DNA from: Phyllobacterium sophorae | GTDB taxonomy: Bacteria > Pseudomonadota > Alphaproteobacteria > Rhizobiales > Rhizobiaceae | DNA: 64,000 nt | Reading direction: 5' to 3' | Assembly: GCF_003010965.1 (NCBI RefSeq) | Contig: NZ_PGGM01000006.1 | Location: 62,001 to 126,000 of the forward strand | Part shown: piece after piece, positions 29,576 to 38,167 of the stretch | How the letters are laid out: every line of letters begins with the position of its first letter | How positions within the stretch are numbered: the first letter of the stretch is position 1 | Program-made: the position numbers and the translations under genes | Notes under the pieces: model-generated | Told to the model about the DNA's origin: nothing | What the model saw: only the letters and a program-made list of their open reading frames with translations | Database searches by the model: none

Positions 29576-30202
29576 GTGGAGGTCAGACTCTACGGAACCG
29601 AGGAAAGTGTCTATACCCGCATGGTGCGGCTTGTCCTCTTGGCAAAGGAGGTCGAGTTTGTGCTGATTGAGACGGATCCGTTTGAAGGAGGTAGATTGCC
29701 GGAAGATTACAATCTCCGGCATCCCTTCAAACGTATTCCGGCGATAGAAATGGACGGCGTGCGTCTTTATGAAACCGACGCCGTCGTCCACTACATCGAC
29801 GCGGTCATTGAACGCCCGGCGCTGACGCCCTCAGATGCTGAAACGGCTGCACGCATGCGCCAGATCATGCGGATAGTCGATAATTATGCCTATCGTCCCT
29901 TGGTTTGGGGGCTATACGTTCCAGTCTGGTGGCGTGAGGGGCTGGAACCGGCGCAGGAGGCCCTTGAGAAATCACGCCAAGCTCTTGGGGTGCTGGACGG
30001 TTTCTTTGACACCTCGCCCGATGCGTGTTTCAACCGCTGGACCTTGGCGACATTCTATCTTGCCAGCGTGCTTGGAGCCGCAGACAGTGTGCCGCAAGGA
30101 ACGGCCCTGATTGACGAATGCCCTCGCTTGCGCGAATGGTGGAATGGCTTTCGAATGGAACCAGTCATGGCAAAGACCCGATCGAAACACACGAAATTCT
30201 GA
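29576..30202 (+). CDS. Glutathione S-transferase family protein
   Basis: The GTG at 29576, 5 bases after the pepA stop with GAGGGG upstream, gives 208 residues starting VEVRLYGTEESVYTRMV. The N-terminal thioredoxin-like domain has the glutathione-binding RIPAIEMDG, where the Pro is the family's cis-proline, and YETDAVVHYIDAVI. An all-helical C-terminal domain follows. It sits between pepA and holC, where many bacteria have nothing. The substrate is unknown. An upstream in-frame ATG at 29507 lies inside pepA and its residues are not GST-like. Confidence 0.85.
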   Translation: MEVRLYGTEESVYTRMVRLVLLAKEVEFVLIETDPFEGGRLPEDYNLRHPFKRIPAIEMDGVRLYETDAVVHYIDAVIERPALTPSDAETAARMRQIMRIVDNYAYRPLVWGLYVPVWWREGLEPAQEALEKSRQALGVLDGFFDTSPDACFNRWTLATFYLASVLGAADSVPQGTALIDECPRLREWWNGFRMEPVMAKTRSKHTKF

Positions 30203-30214
30203 CCCCGAGCGCAA

Positions 30215-30664
30215 ATGACCGAAATCCTCTTCTATCATCTGACTGAATCGACGCTGGAAAATGCGCTGCCCGGTCTGGTTGAACGCTCGCTCGAACGTCA
30301 GTGGAAGGTCGTCATTCAGACCGGTTCGGAGGAGCGGCGCGACAGTCTCGACAACCACCTGTGGACCTGGTCCGATGCCTCCTTCCTGGCCCATGCGACC
30401 GATCAGGAGCCGCATCCCGAAGAGCAGCCCATCATACTGACCACGGGTGACAGCAATCCAAATGGTGCAACGGTGCGCTTCCTCGTCGATGGTGCAGAAC
30501 CGCACAATGTCGGGGTCTATGATCGGCTGGTGCTGATGTTCGATGGCCACGATCAGCAGCAACTGGAGCAGGCGCGGGCACAATGGAAATTGTTGAAGGA
30601 GCAGGGTCACACGCTGACTTACTGGCAACAGAACGCCGAAGGGCGTTGGGAAAAGAAAGCTTGA
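30215..30664 (+). CDS. holC: DNA polymerase III subunit chi
   Basis: Chi is the clamp-loader accessory protein that binds single-stranded DNA-binding protein. The 149-residue sequence has the family opening TEILFYHLTESTLENALPGLVERSLERQWKVVI, read in pieces, then DNHLWTWSDASFLAH and the central FLVDGAEP and YDRLVLMFDGHDQQQLEQAR. It lies 12 bases after the GST gene in the pepA-holC block, which supports the assignment. Confidence 0.95.
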   Translation: MTEILFYHLTESTLENALPGLVERSLERQWKVVIQTGSEERRDSLDNHLWTWSDASFLAHATDQEPHPEEQPIILTTGDSNPNGATVRFLVDGAEPHNVGVYDRLVLMFDGHDQQQLEQARAQWKLLKEQGHTLTYWQQNAEGRWEKKA

Positions 30665-30674
30665 GAGATTATTG

Positions 30675-31265
30675 ATGCGGCCCGTTCTATTGCTCCTCTT
30701 GGTTGTTGGGATCGTGCTCGGGGTGGGGTATCCTTGGGTTGCGACGAATTTTTCGGGGGAGGAATTGGGCTCCTGGCGTGTTTACGACCGTCCGGGCCCC
30801 TACAAGCCTGTCACCGTTAACCTGAAGAAGGGTGACGCGCCGGTACGCGCATTCGTCGATATGCAGCCCCTGCGCAATTTCGTCCCTTCAGAAGGACGTA
30901 CGGCCCTGACTGCTGTCGTGACGCGTCAGGGCAAGGATGTTCTCGTCAAGACGTTGACCTATGTCAGTTCCAAGGCAACCAACAAGGGTTCGCCGCAAGG
31001 CCCGCAGGTCTATCGCGACAGTATCGGCGACATCGACCCGGTCGAAGACGGCGAGCATGTTTTCACCATCGGTCCGGGCGACTATGATGGCCTGGAAGTA
31101 GCGCAAGTCGATCTCGTCTTGCGCAGGGATGTGATCGGCTTCGACCGGCGCGCCGTACCTGCGGGCATTGCCCTGATTGCTATCAGTATTTTCGGCCTTG
31201 TTCGTCTGCGCCGTGGCCGCAAGGCTGCGAGCCATGAAATTCCACCACCGAAATGGGGCAGGTGA
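30675..31265 (+). CDS. Membrane protein of unknown function
   Basis: From the ATG at 30675 (a TTG sits one codon earlier) the protein has 196 residues. One hydrophobic segment opens it (PVLLLLLVVGIVLGVGYPWV) and another closes it (GIALIAISIFGLVRLRRG), with about 130 residues between them that would lie in the periplasm (YDRPGPYKPVTVNLKKGD, AFVDMQPLRNFVPSEGRTALT). The C-terminal tail is basic and cytoplasmic by the positive-inside rule. I recognise no family. It lies 10 bases after holC and overlaps the start of the acetyltransferase by one base, so it is part of that transcription unit. Confidence 0.75.
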   Translation: MRPVLLLLLVVGIVLGVGYPWVATNFSGEELGSWRVYDRPGPYKPVTVNLKKGDAPVRAFVDMQPLRNFVPSEGRTALTAVVTRQGKDVLVKTLTYVSSKATNKGSPQGPQVYRDSIGDIDPVEDGEHVFTIGPGDYDGLEVAQVDLVLRRDVIGFDRRAVPAGIALIAISIFGLVRLRRGRKAASHEIPPPKWGR

Positions 31266-31813
31266 TGGCCGATCAGGCAACTCCTTTTCCAACCATCCTG
31301 ACCGAACGGTTGCGCCTGCGCCAATTCCAGCCGAAAGACGATGCCGGTCTGCATGCGTGTCTCGGCAATGAGAGGCTGGTGCGCTATTGGGATTTTTCGG
31401 CCTGCGAAAACATTCAGGAGACCCGGCGCTGGGTGCGGATTCTCGCCAAGACCACGTCACCTTACGAATCGATCGCATGGGCGGTTGCGGACGCGAAAAC
31501 CGATGAGTGCATTGGCATGGTCAATTATCATCATCGTGAAGCGCGCAACCGCAGGCTGGAAATTGGCTATATTCTCAACGCGGACTGGCATCGCCTTGGC
31601 TTGATGAGCGAAGCCGTTCAGGCCCTGATAACGCATTGCGTCGATAACCTGAAGACGCGGCGCATCGCGGCGATCATCCATCCGGACAATGCGCCGTCGA
31701 TAAGGCTGGTAACACGACTCGGATTTCAATGTGAAGGCGGACCGCTGCGGGACTATTGGCGCGTCGGCAACAGTTTCATGAGCCCGATGCTCTACAGCTT
31801 CATCGCCAGTTGA
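31265..31813 (+). CDS. GNAT family N-acetyltransferase, RimJ-like
   Basis: The 182-residue protein has the RimJ/RimL-type opening TILTERLRLRQFQPKDD, the family WAVADAKTDECIGMVNYHH strand and the acetyl-CoA-binding region LEIGYILNADWHRLGLMSEA, ending with NAPSIRLVTRLGFQCEG. Such enzymes acetylate N-termini of ribosomal proteins or small molecules; the substrate here is unknown. I use the ATG at 31265, which shares its A with the previous stop (TGATG); an ATG at 31253 is the alternative. The 3' end overlaps the convergent regulator by 22 bases. Confidence 0.88.
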   Translation: MADQATPFPTILTERLRLRQFQPKDDAGLHACLGNERLVRYWDFSACENIQETRRWVRILAKTTSPYESIAWAVADAKTDECIGMVNYHHREARNRRLEIGYILNADWHRLGLMSEAVQALITHCVDNLKTRRIAAIIHPDNAPSIRLVTRLGFQCEGGPLRDYWRVGNSFMSPMLYSFIAS

Positions 31814-32451
31814 GGATTATCCGGCTGCTTTTCGGTGATGCGATATGCACAACGCCGCGCGCCTTTCAGTATGTGTTCGAACCGACTGATCTCGACATCC
31901 GGCCCTAAGGCTCCTTGAAAGACTTCCAGCTCCGAGCGGCACAGCTTCTGACAGGCTTTTGCCGCAACACAGATCGGGCAATGATTCTCAATCAGAACAA
32001 GATCACCGTTCAGCTCGTGCTTGGCCTCGGCCATATAGCCTTCAGCGGAGCGAATTTCAGCCAACTGCCGGACCTTGGCTTCTATGGAATCGAGTGGCTC
32101 CAGCGCTGCACGATATTGATTCAGTGTGGCCTTTTCCCGATGAGAGATCAGACTGTCGAGCCCGGCGTCACCGAACACTGCCGAGACGGATGCGAGTATT
32201 TCCGCCGTGAGTGCCGCGTGATTGTCGGGAAACTGGGCGTTGCCTGCGTCGGTCAAATGCCAGTAACGCTTTGGCCGCCCAACGCTTTCCCGGCTGTCTT
32301 CAAAACCGACAAGACCATCTTCACCGAGGCGAGCCAGCATTTGCCGCACTGCCACCGGAGTAATTCCAAGCCGTTCACCGAGCGCGGCCGCTGTCAGCGG
32401 CCCGGCAACCTTCAGCGAATAGAGCATGCGATTTGTCGTGCGATCCTGCAT
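31792..32451 (-). CDS. SufR-like winged-helix regulator with cysteine cluster
   Basis: The 219-residue protein has an N-terminal winged helix (LGERLGITPVAVRQMLARLGEDGLV, then the wing GRPKRYWHLTDAG) and a C-terminal domain with Cys158, Cys161, Cys167, Cys171 and Cys201. Cys158 and Cys171 have the CX12C spacing that, with a third Cys about 28-30 residues later, holds the iron-sulphur cluster of cyanobacterial SufR. The sequence around them (NHCPICVAAKACQKLCRSEL) matches the predicted regulators related to SufR. It is divergent from the MFS transporter across 93 AT-rich bases and probably controls it. Cluster binding is an inference from cysteine spacing. Confidence 0.82.
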   Translation of the reverse strand: MQDRTTNRMLYSLKVAGPLTAAALGERLGITPVAVRQMLARLGEDGLVGFEDSRESVGRPKRYWHLTDAGNAQFPDNHAALTAEILASVSAVFGDAGLDSLISHREKATLNQYRAALEPLDSIEAKVRQLAEIRSAEGYMAEAKHELNGDLVLIENHCPICVAAKACQKLCRSELEVFQGALGPDVEISRFEHILKGARRCAYRITEKQPDNPQLAMKL

Positions 32452-32513
32452 GGTCGTAAGATAGCAAGAAAAATTTAAAAAGCTATTGCTTGTTTTATTA
32501 AGAGGAATATAAA

Positions 32514-32528
32514 AACAAAAAACTTGTT
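32514..32528. promoter_or_regulatory. Candidate operator between the SufR-like gene and the MFS gene
   Basis: An inverted repeat AACAA / TTGTT with a 5-base spacer sits 17 bases before the MFS ATG, inside the only strongly AT-rich stretch nearby (about 32461-32535). It is well placed to block transcription or translation initiation of the transporter. Confidence 0.35.
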
Positions 32529-32544
32529 AAATTGAGGAAATGCC

Positions 32545-33978
32545 ATGCATGACGCGCCTGAAACCGGCAGTACCAGCTGGTCGGAACTCTTGAGCCCTCG
32601 CTATTCGGCGGCAACAATGACGCTTTGCCTTGGTGTGGCGCTGTTTGCCTTCAACGGCTTTCTCGTTTCTACCTCGCTGCCCACAGCCGTCCGGGAGATT
32701 GGCGGGCTTGAACTCATTTCCTGGGCTTTTACACTTTATCTCGTCCTCTCCATTGTCGGCGGTGCCAGCGGTGCGTTGCTCAAAGCGCGGCTTGGTGCGC
32801 GCACGGCTTTGGTCGGCTCGGCGCTTGTGTTCCTTGCCGGAACCCTCATCGCCGCCTTCGCTTCGTCGATGACAGAGGTCCTGATCGGCCGCGCCCTGCA
32901 GGGCTTGGGCGAGGGTATCATCGCCGCCACCTGTTATGCGCTCATTCCCGAGCTCTTTCCTTCGCGTCTCGTTGCCAAGGTGTTTGGTGCGGAAGCCGTT
33001 GTCTGGGCCGTTGCCGCCTTTGGCGGGCCGCTGGTTTCCGGGCTGCTGACCGAGCACCTGTCGTGGCGCGCCGCGTTTTTGGTCAATGTGCCGCTTGCAT
33101 TGATCTTTATTGCGCTGGTCTTCCGCATTGTGCCCAAATTTTCCGGTGAGGTCGCGCGGCTTTCTGTTCCCTTTCTGCGGCTGGCTGCCATCGGTTGTGG
33201 CATTATGCTCGTTGCGCTCGCCAGTATTATGCAGGCGATCATGCTGGAGGTTCTGTTCGTGCTCGGCGCGGCCGCGATGCTGGCCGCGGTCATTGCTGTC
33301 GACCGGCGCAGTCGCGCGCCGCTTTTCCCATCCGATGCCTTCGCGCTGAACTCCACCGTCGGCATTGGGCTGTGGATCGTCCTGCTCATGCCGGTAGCGC
33401 AAGCTTCAACCTCGGTCTATCTGGTCATGACTCTGCAGGATCTCTGGGGATACGGCCCGACCAAGGCGGGTGCTTTCAACGCCACCTTCGCCATCGCATG
33501 GAGTACTTGTGCGATCTTCGTCGCCAATATTCAGGATCCGCGCTACCGGGCCTGGCTGATCCGCCTGGGACCCACATTGCTTGTTACCGGCCTTGCCGTC
33601 ATCGTCTTCGGCTTTTCACTCGATATGCCGCTTGTGGTGATGCTGGGACAGATCTTTATCGGTACGGGTTTTGGCGTGAGTTGGGGCTTCCTCAGCCAGG
33701 CAGTCATGGAATCGGCGCGCAGCGGCGAGCGCGATCGCGCTTCGGCACTGCTACCGACCCTGCAATCCGCGGGTTATGCGATCGGCGCCGCCGTCGCCGG
33801 ACTAACTGCCAATGCCGTGGGATATCCGGAAGCGACGACACCGGATGCTTTGCGCGGGGCCACGATCGCGATCTTCATCGTATCGACTGTCATTGGCATT
33901 GGTGCACTCATTGCAGGCTATGCCTTGCCGCTTCGCAAACAAAATCTGCTGGCGATCGAAATGCAGAAACAGCTATAG
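32545..33978 (+). CDS. MFS transporter, multidrug-efflux type
   Basis: This is a 477-residue inner-membrane transporter with about 14 hydrophobic segments, starting VALFAFNGFLVSTSLPTAVREIGG. It has the MFS loop motif (LKARLGARTALVGSALVF), the GRALQGLGEGIIAATCYALIPELF region and the drug-export signature AVAAFGGPLVSGLLTEHLSWRAAFLVNVP in its usual place, as in DHA2 pumps. GAGGAA lies 8 bases before the ATG. The likely regulator is the divergent SufR-like gene. The substrate is unknown. Confidence 0.9.
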   Translation: MHDAPETGSTSWSELLSPRYSAATMTLCLGVALFAFNGFLVSTSLPTAVREIGGLELISWAFTLYLVLSIVGGASGALLKARLGARTALVGSALVFLAGTLIAAFASSMTEVLIGRALQGLGEGIIAATCYALIPELFPSRLVAKVFGAEAVVWAVAAFGGPLVSGLLTEHLSWRAAFLVNVPLALIFIALVFRIVPKFSGEVARLSVPFLRLAAIGCGIMLVALASIMQAIMLEVLFVLGAAAMLAAVIAVDRRSRAPLFPSDAFALNSTVGIGLWIVLLMPVAQASTSVYLVMTLQDLWGYGPTKAGAFNATFAIAWSTCAIFVANIQDPRYRAWLIRLGPTLLVTGLAVIVFGFSLDMPLVVMLGQIFIGTGFGVSWGFLSQAVMESARSGERDRASALLPTLQSAGYAIGAAVAGLTANAVGYPEATTPDALRGATIAIFIVSTVIGIGALIAGYALPLRKQNLLAIEMQKQL

Positions 33979-33985
33979 GTGGCCG

Positions 33986-34657
33986 ATGGCAATCGATGAA
34001 CGCGATTTGAAGGCCGATCCTGCGGTGGTCAGGATTTGGGTCGAGGGATGGGCGCTGACACGGCAGGTGACAGCGCCCGTTTTCGCGAACGGTGGCTATC
34101 GCATTGAAGTCGGTCTGCCGGACCAGAAGCGGCGGCATGTGTTCGCGGCCTATTCCGATCATGTCCGCCAGCATGCGGAGACAATTTCCGAACCGTTTGT
34201 CTTCCTTAAAGTCTGTGCGCCACCGGGAATTGTCCGGACCAATCTGCCGCAACCTTGGCGGCTTGAATCGCCCGGATTCATGATGCTGCTCTCCGGACCG
34301 ATGCCGGGTGGACCTGCTTGCCTGCCGGATGGATATGTCTTCGATCATCAGCAGCACGCCGGCGTCACCATCGTGAATGTCCTCGATGGGAGCGGTGAGA
34401 TTGCAGCGACGGGACGGATCGGTTTTCCGGGTGAGCTTGCGGTCTATGACCGGATTCGTACGCACGATAACCACCGCCGCAAGGGGCTTGGCCGTGCGCT
34501 TATGAAGCAGCTTGAAACGCTTTCGCACGACCAAGGCGTGCGTCGTGCGGCGCTGGTGGCAACTCCGGATGGCCGGGCACTGTACGAGACGCTCGGCTGG
34601 CAGCTGCACTCACTTTACACGACCGCCGTTATTCCAGCGGTAGTATCCGGGGGGTAA
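33986..34657 (+). CDS. GNAT family N-acetyltransferase
   Basis: Starting at the ATG at 33986, with AGGTGG upstream and 7 bases after the MFS stop, the protein has 223 residues. About 130 residues with no domain I recognise (MAIDERDLKADPAVVRIWVEGWALTRQ in pieces) come before a C-terminal acetyltransferase core. The core has YDRIRTHDNHRRKGLGRALMKQL, which binds acetyl-CoA, and ALYETLGWQLHSLY. It is probably co-transcribed with the MFS gene, which could pair export with chemical modification of the same compound; that link is inference. Confidence 0.85.
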   Translation: MAIDERDLKADPAVVRIWVEGWALTRQVTAPVFANGGYRIEVGLPDQKRRHVFAAYSDHVRQHAETISEPFVFLKVCAPPGIVRTNLPQPWRLESPGFMMLLSGPMPGGPACLPDGYVFDHQQHAGVTIVNVLDGSGEIAATGRIGFPGELAVYDRIRTHDNHRRKGLGRALMKQLETLSHDQGVRRAALVATPDGRALYETLGWQLHSLYTTAVIPAVVSGG

Positions 34658-34663
34658 CCGGCG

Positions 34664-36568
34664 CTACTGCGCCAGCTCCGTCATCGCTTCTTCATACTCG
34701 CTCGAAAGTGTCAGCCACTCTTCTTCGGCGCGAGCGAGCGACGATTTCGCATAGCCGATCTCCTTGCCGATCTGCGTCGCCTTGGCGGGCTCCCGCGTGT
34801 AGATGATGGGATCGGCAAGCTGAGTCTGCAGCGTATCGATCTTTTTCTGGAAGCGGTGCACTTGCGCCTCGGCTTCCTGGATCTTCTTCTGCAGAGGCTT
34901 CAGGGCTTCGCGCTTCTGCGCGGCAAGCTTGCGCTGCTCGGCTTTTGTCAGCTTCTGGCCTTCGTCAGTCGCAATCTTGCCATTGCCAGTCCGCTCGGCT
35001 TTGGCGTCGGCCAAAACCAGCGAACGATAGGCGTCGAGATCGCCATCATAGGGTGCAACGCCGCCGTCGCGCACCAGCCACAGCCGGTCCATGGTCGCCT
35101 CGATCAGATGCCTGTCGTGGGCGATCAGGATGACTGCGCCGTCGAAATCGTTGAGCGCATGCATCAGCGCTTCACGGCTGTCGATGTCGAGATGGTTGGT
35201 TGGCTCATCGAGGATAAGCAGGTTCGGGCCTTGGAAGGTTGCGAGGCCCATCAGCAGCCGCGCCTTCTCGCCGCCTGAAAGATCCTTCGCGGCCGTGTTC
35301 ATCTTGACGGTGGCAAGTCCCATCCGTGCAACGCGGGCACGCACCTTGGCTTCCGGGGCGTCGGGCATCAATTTGCGCACATGCTCGATCGCATTGTCTT
35401 CGGGAATGAGATCGTCGAGCTGATGCTGGGCAAAGAACGAAATCTTCAGGTTCGGCGCCACGGTCATCTTGCCGCCTTGCAAAGGCAGACGTCCACTGAT
35501 CAGCTTGGCCAGCGTCGATTTACCATTGCCGTTCGAGCCGAGCAGCGCGATGCGATCGTCCGCATCGATGCGTAGATTGAGGTGCCGAAGGATAGGCTTG
35601 CCGGGTGCGTAACCGACTTCGCCGCTTTCAATCGCGATGATTGGCGATGCCACCACCTTTTCCGGTTCCGGAAAATGAAATGGCTGCACGTGATCTTCGA
35701 TGACAGCGGAGATCGGCTTCAGCTTCTGCAGTGCTTTCAAACGGGACTGCGCCTGCTTGGCCTTGGAAGCCTTCGCCCGAAAGCGTTCCACGAACGCTTC
35801 CATGTGCTTGCGATGCGCTTCCTGCTTGGTGCGCTGCTTTTGCTGCAGCTCGAGCGCTTCGCTGCGCAGTCGCTCGAACTGGTCGTAATTGCCCTGCCAT
35901 AGCGTCAGTTTTGTCTGGTCCAGATGAATGATCGAATTGACTGCTGAGTTCAGGAGATCGCGGTCATGGCTGATGAGAATAACCGTGTGCGGATAACGCC
36001 GCACATAATCCTCGAGCCATAGCGTGCCTTCGAGATCGAGATAGTTCGTCGGCTCGTCGAGGAGCAGAAGGTCGGGTTCGGCGAAAAGAACCGCGGCCAA
36101 AGCGACGCGCATGCGCCAGCCGCCTGAGAAGGACGAGGCGGGGCGCTTTTGTGCTTCGGCGTCGAAACCCAAACCGGAAAGGATGGCGCCAGCGCGTGCT
36201 TCTGCCGAATGGGCATCAATATCGGCCAGCCGGATATGAATATCGGCGATGCGATGGGGATCCGTTGCCGTTTCGGCTTCGGCAAGCAGGGTGGTGCGTT
36301 CAGCGTCGGCGGCAAGTACGATTTCGATCAGCGAATCTTCGGTGCCTGGCGCTTCCTGCGCGACTTGGCCGATACGGATATTTTTCGGCAGGAAGAAATC
36401 GCCGGTTTCCGCGTGAAGCTCGCCGGTTATCACCTTGAAAAGCGTGGATTTGCCCGCGCCGTTGCGCCCAACGAGGCCCGCCTTGGTGCCGGATGGCAGG
36501 TTCAAGCTGGCGTGATCGATCAGCAGGCGGCCGGCCATACGCACGGATATGTCGTCAAGAATAAGCAT
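34664..36568 (-). CDS. ABC-F family ATPase
   Basis: This is a soluble tandem ATP-binding protein that acts on ribosomes or, for Uup, on replication forks. From the ATG at 36568 it has 634 residues. The first cassette has GRNGAGKST and SSFSGGWRMR, the second GSNGNGKST and LSGGEKARLL; between them lies the ABC-F linker rich in Arg/Lys/Gln (LQQKQRTKQEAHRKHMEAFV). The C-terminus is a coiled coil (KREALKPLQKKIQEAEAQVH). It lacks membrane segments. A longer start at 36604 adds 12 residues without support. It resembles the YheS branch. Confidence 0.93.
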   Translation of the reverse strand: MLILDDISVRMAGRLLIDHASLNLPSGTKAGLVGRNGAGKSTLFKVITGELHAETGDFFLPKNIRIGQVAQEAPGTEDSLIEIVLAADAERTTLLAEAETATDPHRIADIHIRLADIDAHSAEARAGAILSGLGFDAEAQKRPASSFSGGWRMRVALAAVLFAEPDLLLLDEPTNYLDLEGTLWLEDYVRRYPHTVILISHDRDLLNSAVNSIIHLDQTKLTLWQGNYDQFERLRSEALELQQKQRTKQEAHRKHMEAFVERFRAKASKAKQAQSRLKALQKLKPISAVIEDHVQPFHFPEPEKVVASPIIAIESGEVGYAPGKPILRHLNLRIDADDRIALLGSNGNGKSTLAKLISGRLPLQGGKMTVAPNLKISFFAQHQLDDLIPEDNAIEHVRKLMPDAPEAKVRARVARMGLATVKMNTAAKDLSGGEKARLLMGLATFQGPNLLILDEPTNHLDIDSREALMHALNDFDGAVILIAHDRHLIEATMDRLWLVRDGGVAPYDGDLDAYRSLVLADAKAERTGNGKIATDEGQKLTKAEQRKLAAQKREALKPLQKKIQEAEAQVHRFQKKIDTLQTQLADPIIYTREPAKATQIGKEIGYAKSSLARAEEEWLTLSSEYEEAMTELAQ

Positions 36569-36635
36569 GGCCGCGCTTTTGCACGGGAATTGCCTTTTCC
36601 GCAAGGTATTCGTGTTGCATATCTGATGTGCATGG

Positions 36636-36745
36636 TTCGACGAGGCTCACCACGAGGGAAATTGTTCGACTGCAAAAGGCAATCACCAATTTCGCATCCT
36701 AAATCTCCCTGCAACCAACCTGTTCCCCAATCTGAGCTTGTCGAA
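36636..36745. repeat. Imperfect inverted arms resembling a rhizobial palindromic repeat
   Basis: TTCGACGAGGCTCA at 36636-36649 is mirrored by TGAGCTTGTCGAA at 36733-36745, with one inserted base and two differences. The TTCGACAAGCTCA type of sequence is common in intergenic palindromic repeats of alphaproteobacteria. The two arms, about 85 bases apart between the ABC-F and DinB genes, may be the ends of a degraded element of that kind. Confidence 0.4.
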
Positions 36746-36769
36746 TGGCGCACGGTGGCGATGCAAGGG

Positions 36770-37282
36770 TTATGAATAAGGTCGGCCCTCTTCGGTGCGT
36801 TGAAACTGGATGAGATCCAAGGATGGCGCCGCCCTTCCGAGCGCAGTTAAAATGGCGTGAGCTTGGCCGCGATGGTGGGTTTGGTGGTTGAATAGATGCG
36901 CCAGTGCTGGTGCCAGCCTCTGGCTGATTGTCCGCATATCGCTGATCGTCGTATAGTTGAAACGCCCGGCAATTGCCGCGCTGTCCAGCCCGTTGATCCA
37001 GCCGACAATCCTTGCGTCCTCTTTTTCCCGCGCAATCTTCAACTCTTCCAGCTTGTGAAAAAGGATTGCATCGAGCGCCTTCGGAGCATCGCCTTCACCA
37101 GTGAAGCGGTGGAGCCAGATACGGTCGGTGACGAGCAGATGGTTCAGTGTTCCGTGCAGGGATGAAAAGAATGCATGCATGTCGCGCCGGTATTCTTCAT
37201 CGTTCAGGTCTGCGGCGGCGGTGTATAGCCGCTCATTCGCCCAGCGATTATAGGCGGCGAACATACGAAAATGCTGTTCCAT
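36770..37282 (-). CDS. DinB family protein
   Basis: This is a four-helix metal-binding protein of 170 residues. It has the DinB histidine pattern: a first His in HGTLNHLLVTDRIWLHRF and the pair in HLFNHQTHHRGQAHAIL near the C-terminus, which together would bind a divalent metal. Such proteins are related to mycothiol- or bacillithiol-dependent transferases, but in this lineage the thiol partner and reaction are unknown. The ATG at 37282 begins MEQHFRMFAAYNRWANERLY. It is divergent from a GST gene across 66 bases, which may be of functional interest since both families handle thiols. Confidence 0.9.
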   Translation of the reverse strand: MEQHFRMFAAYNRWANERLYTAAADLNDEEYRRDMHAFFSSLHGTLNHLLVTDRIWLHRFTGEGDAPKALDAILFHKLEELKIAREKEDARIVGWINGLDSAAIAGRFNYTTISDMRTISQRLAPALAHLFNHQTHHRGQAHAILTALGRAAPSLDLIQFQRTEEGRPYS

Positions 37283-37348
37283 CAAATTGACTTTCTGCCG
37301 AAAAGAGTCAGTCTTGCTGCCATATTATCCAAAGAGAGGCGGCTTTCC

Positions 37349-38044
37349 ATGGGAATCATTCTTCACGAACTCGTCGGTGCTGACAAAAACCGTCCCTTTA
37401 GTCCGCATTGCTGGAAAACGGTAATGTCGTTGGCCCACAAGGGGCTCCCTTTTGGCCGAAATCCGATTTCCTTCAAGGATATTCCTCGACTCGAGAATGG
37501 CTATTCCGCCAAGGTCCCTATCATACGTGATGGAGAAAAGGTCGTTGCGGATTCCTTTGAAATCGCGCTCTACCTGGAGGACCACTATCCCGACCGGCCA
37601 TCGCTGTTCAAGGGCGAGGGCGGCCGCGCCATGGCCCGCTTTGTCGAGGGCTGGTCGCAGATGACCATCCACCCCTACATGAACGTGGTGATCCTCATGC
37701 CGGTGCACGACCTGCTCGATGCGCCCAACCGGGCCTATTTCCGCGAGAGCCGCGAGAAGATCTTCGGCCGCAAACTCGAGGATGTCGCTGGCGAGCGCGA
37801 TGCGAAGCGCGAAGCCTTTACCAGAAGCCTCGAGCCCATGCGCAAGATGTTCCTGTCGCAGCCGTTTATCGGCGGGGAAGGGCCGCTGTTCAGCGACTAC
37901 ATCGTTTTTGGCGCCTTTCAATGGGCCCGGGTCCTGACGCCCTATAAATTGCTGGACGAAAGCGATCCGGTGCATGGCTGGTTCGAGCGCTGTCTCGATC
38001 TGCATGATGGCATTGCGCGCCGGATCGGCGCTGCGGCGCAATAA
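37349..38044 (+). CDS. Glutathione S-transferase family protein
   Basis: The ATG at 37349 has AGAGAGG upstream and gives 231 residues. The N-terminal thioredoxin fold has the opening ILHELVGADKNRPFSPHCWKT, KVPIIRDGEKVV and ADSFEIALYLEDHYPDRPSL, the last being the usual Ser-containing glutathione site. The C-terminal half is helical and ends in MHGWFERCLDLHD-like residues (VHGWFERCLDLHDG). It is similar in layout to the beta-etherase-like and fungal Ure2p-type GSTs, but substrate assignment is not possible. Confidence 0.85.
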   Translation: MGIILHELVGADKNRPFSPHCWKTVMSLAHKGLPFGRNPISFKDIPRLENGYSAKVPIIRDGEKVVADSFEIALYLEDHYPDRPSLFKGEGGRAMARFVEGWSQMTIHPYMNVVILMPVHDLLDAPNRAYFRESREKIFGRKLEDVAGERDAKREAFTRSLEPMRKMFLSQPFIGGEGPLFSDYIVFGAFQWARVLTPYKLLDESDPVHGWFERCLDLHDGIARRIGAAAQ

Positions 38045-38167
38045 CTTGCGTTCATAAAGCCGCCGTTGTGGCACTGCCGGGGTGGATTGGCAAAAGGTCT
38101 CTTGGCAAATGGGCTGCCTGCCGCTATAGAGCCGCCACCATTCCCCCTAAAGACAAGGTTTCATTTC

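Noticed and set aside
32527-33402. Minus-strand open frame of 291 codons, very rich in Arg, Gln and Asn
   Set aside because: It is the antisense of the MFS transporter; the biased composition is the mirror of hydrophobic codons.
37325-38074. Minus-strand open frame opposite the GST gene at 37349
   Set aside because: The plus-strand product has a GST fold with normal length; the antisense product has none.
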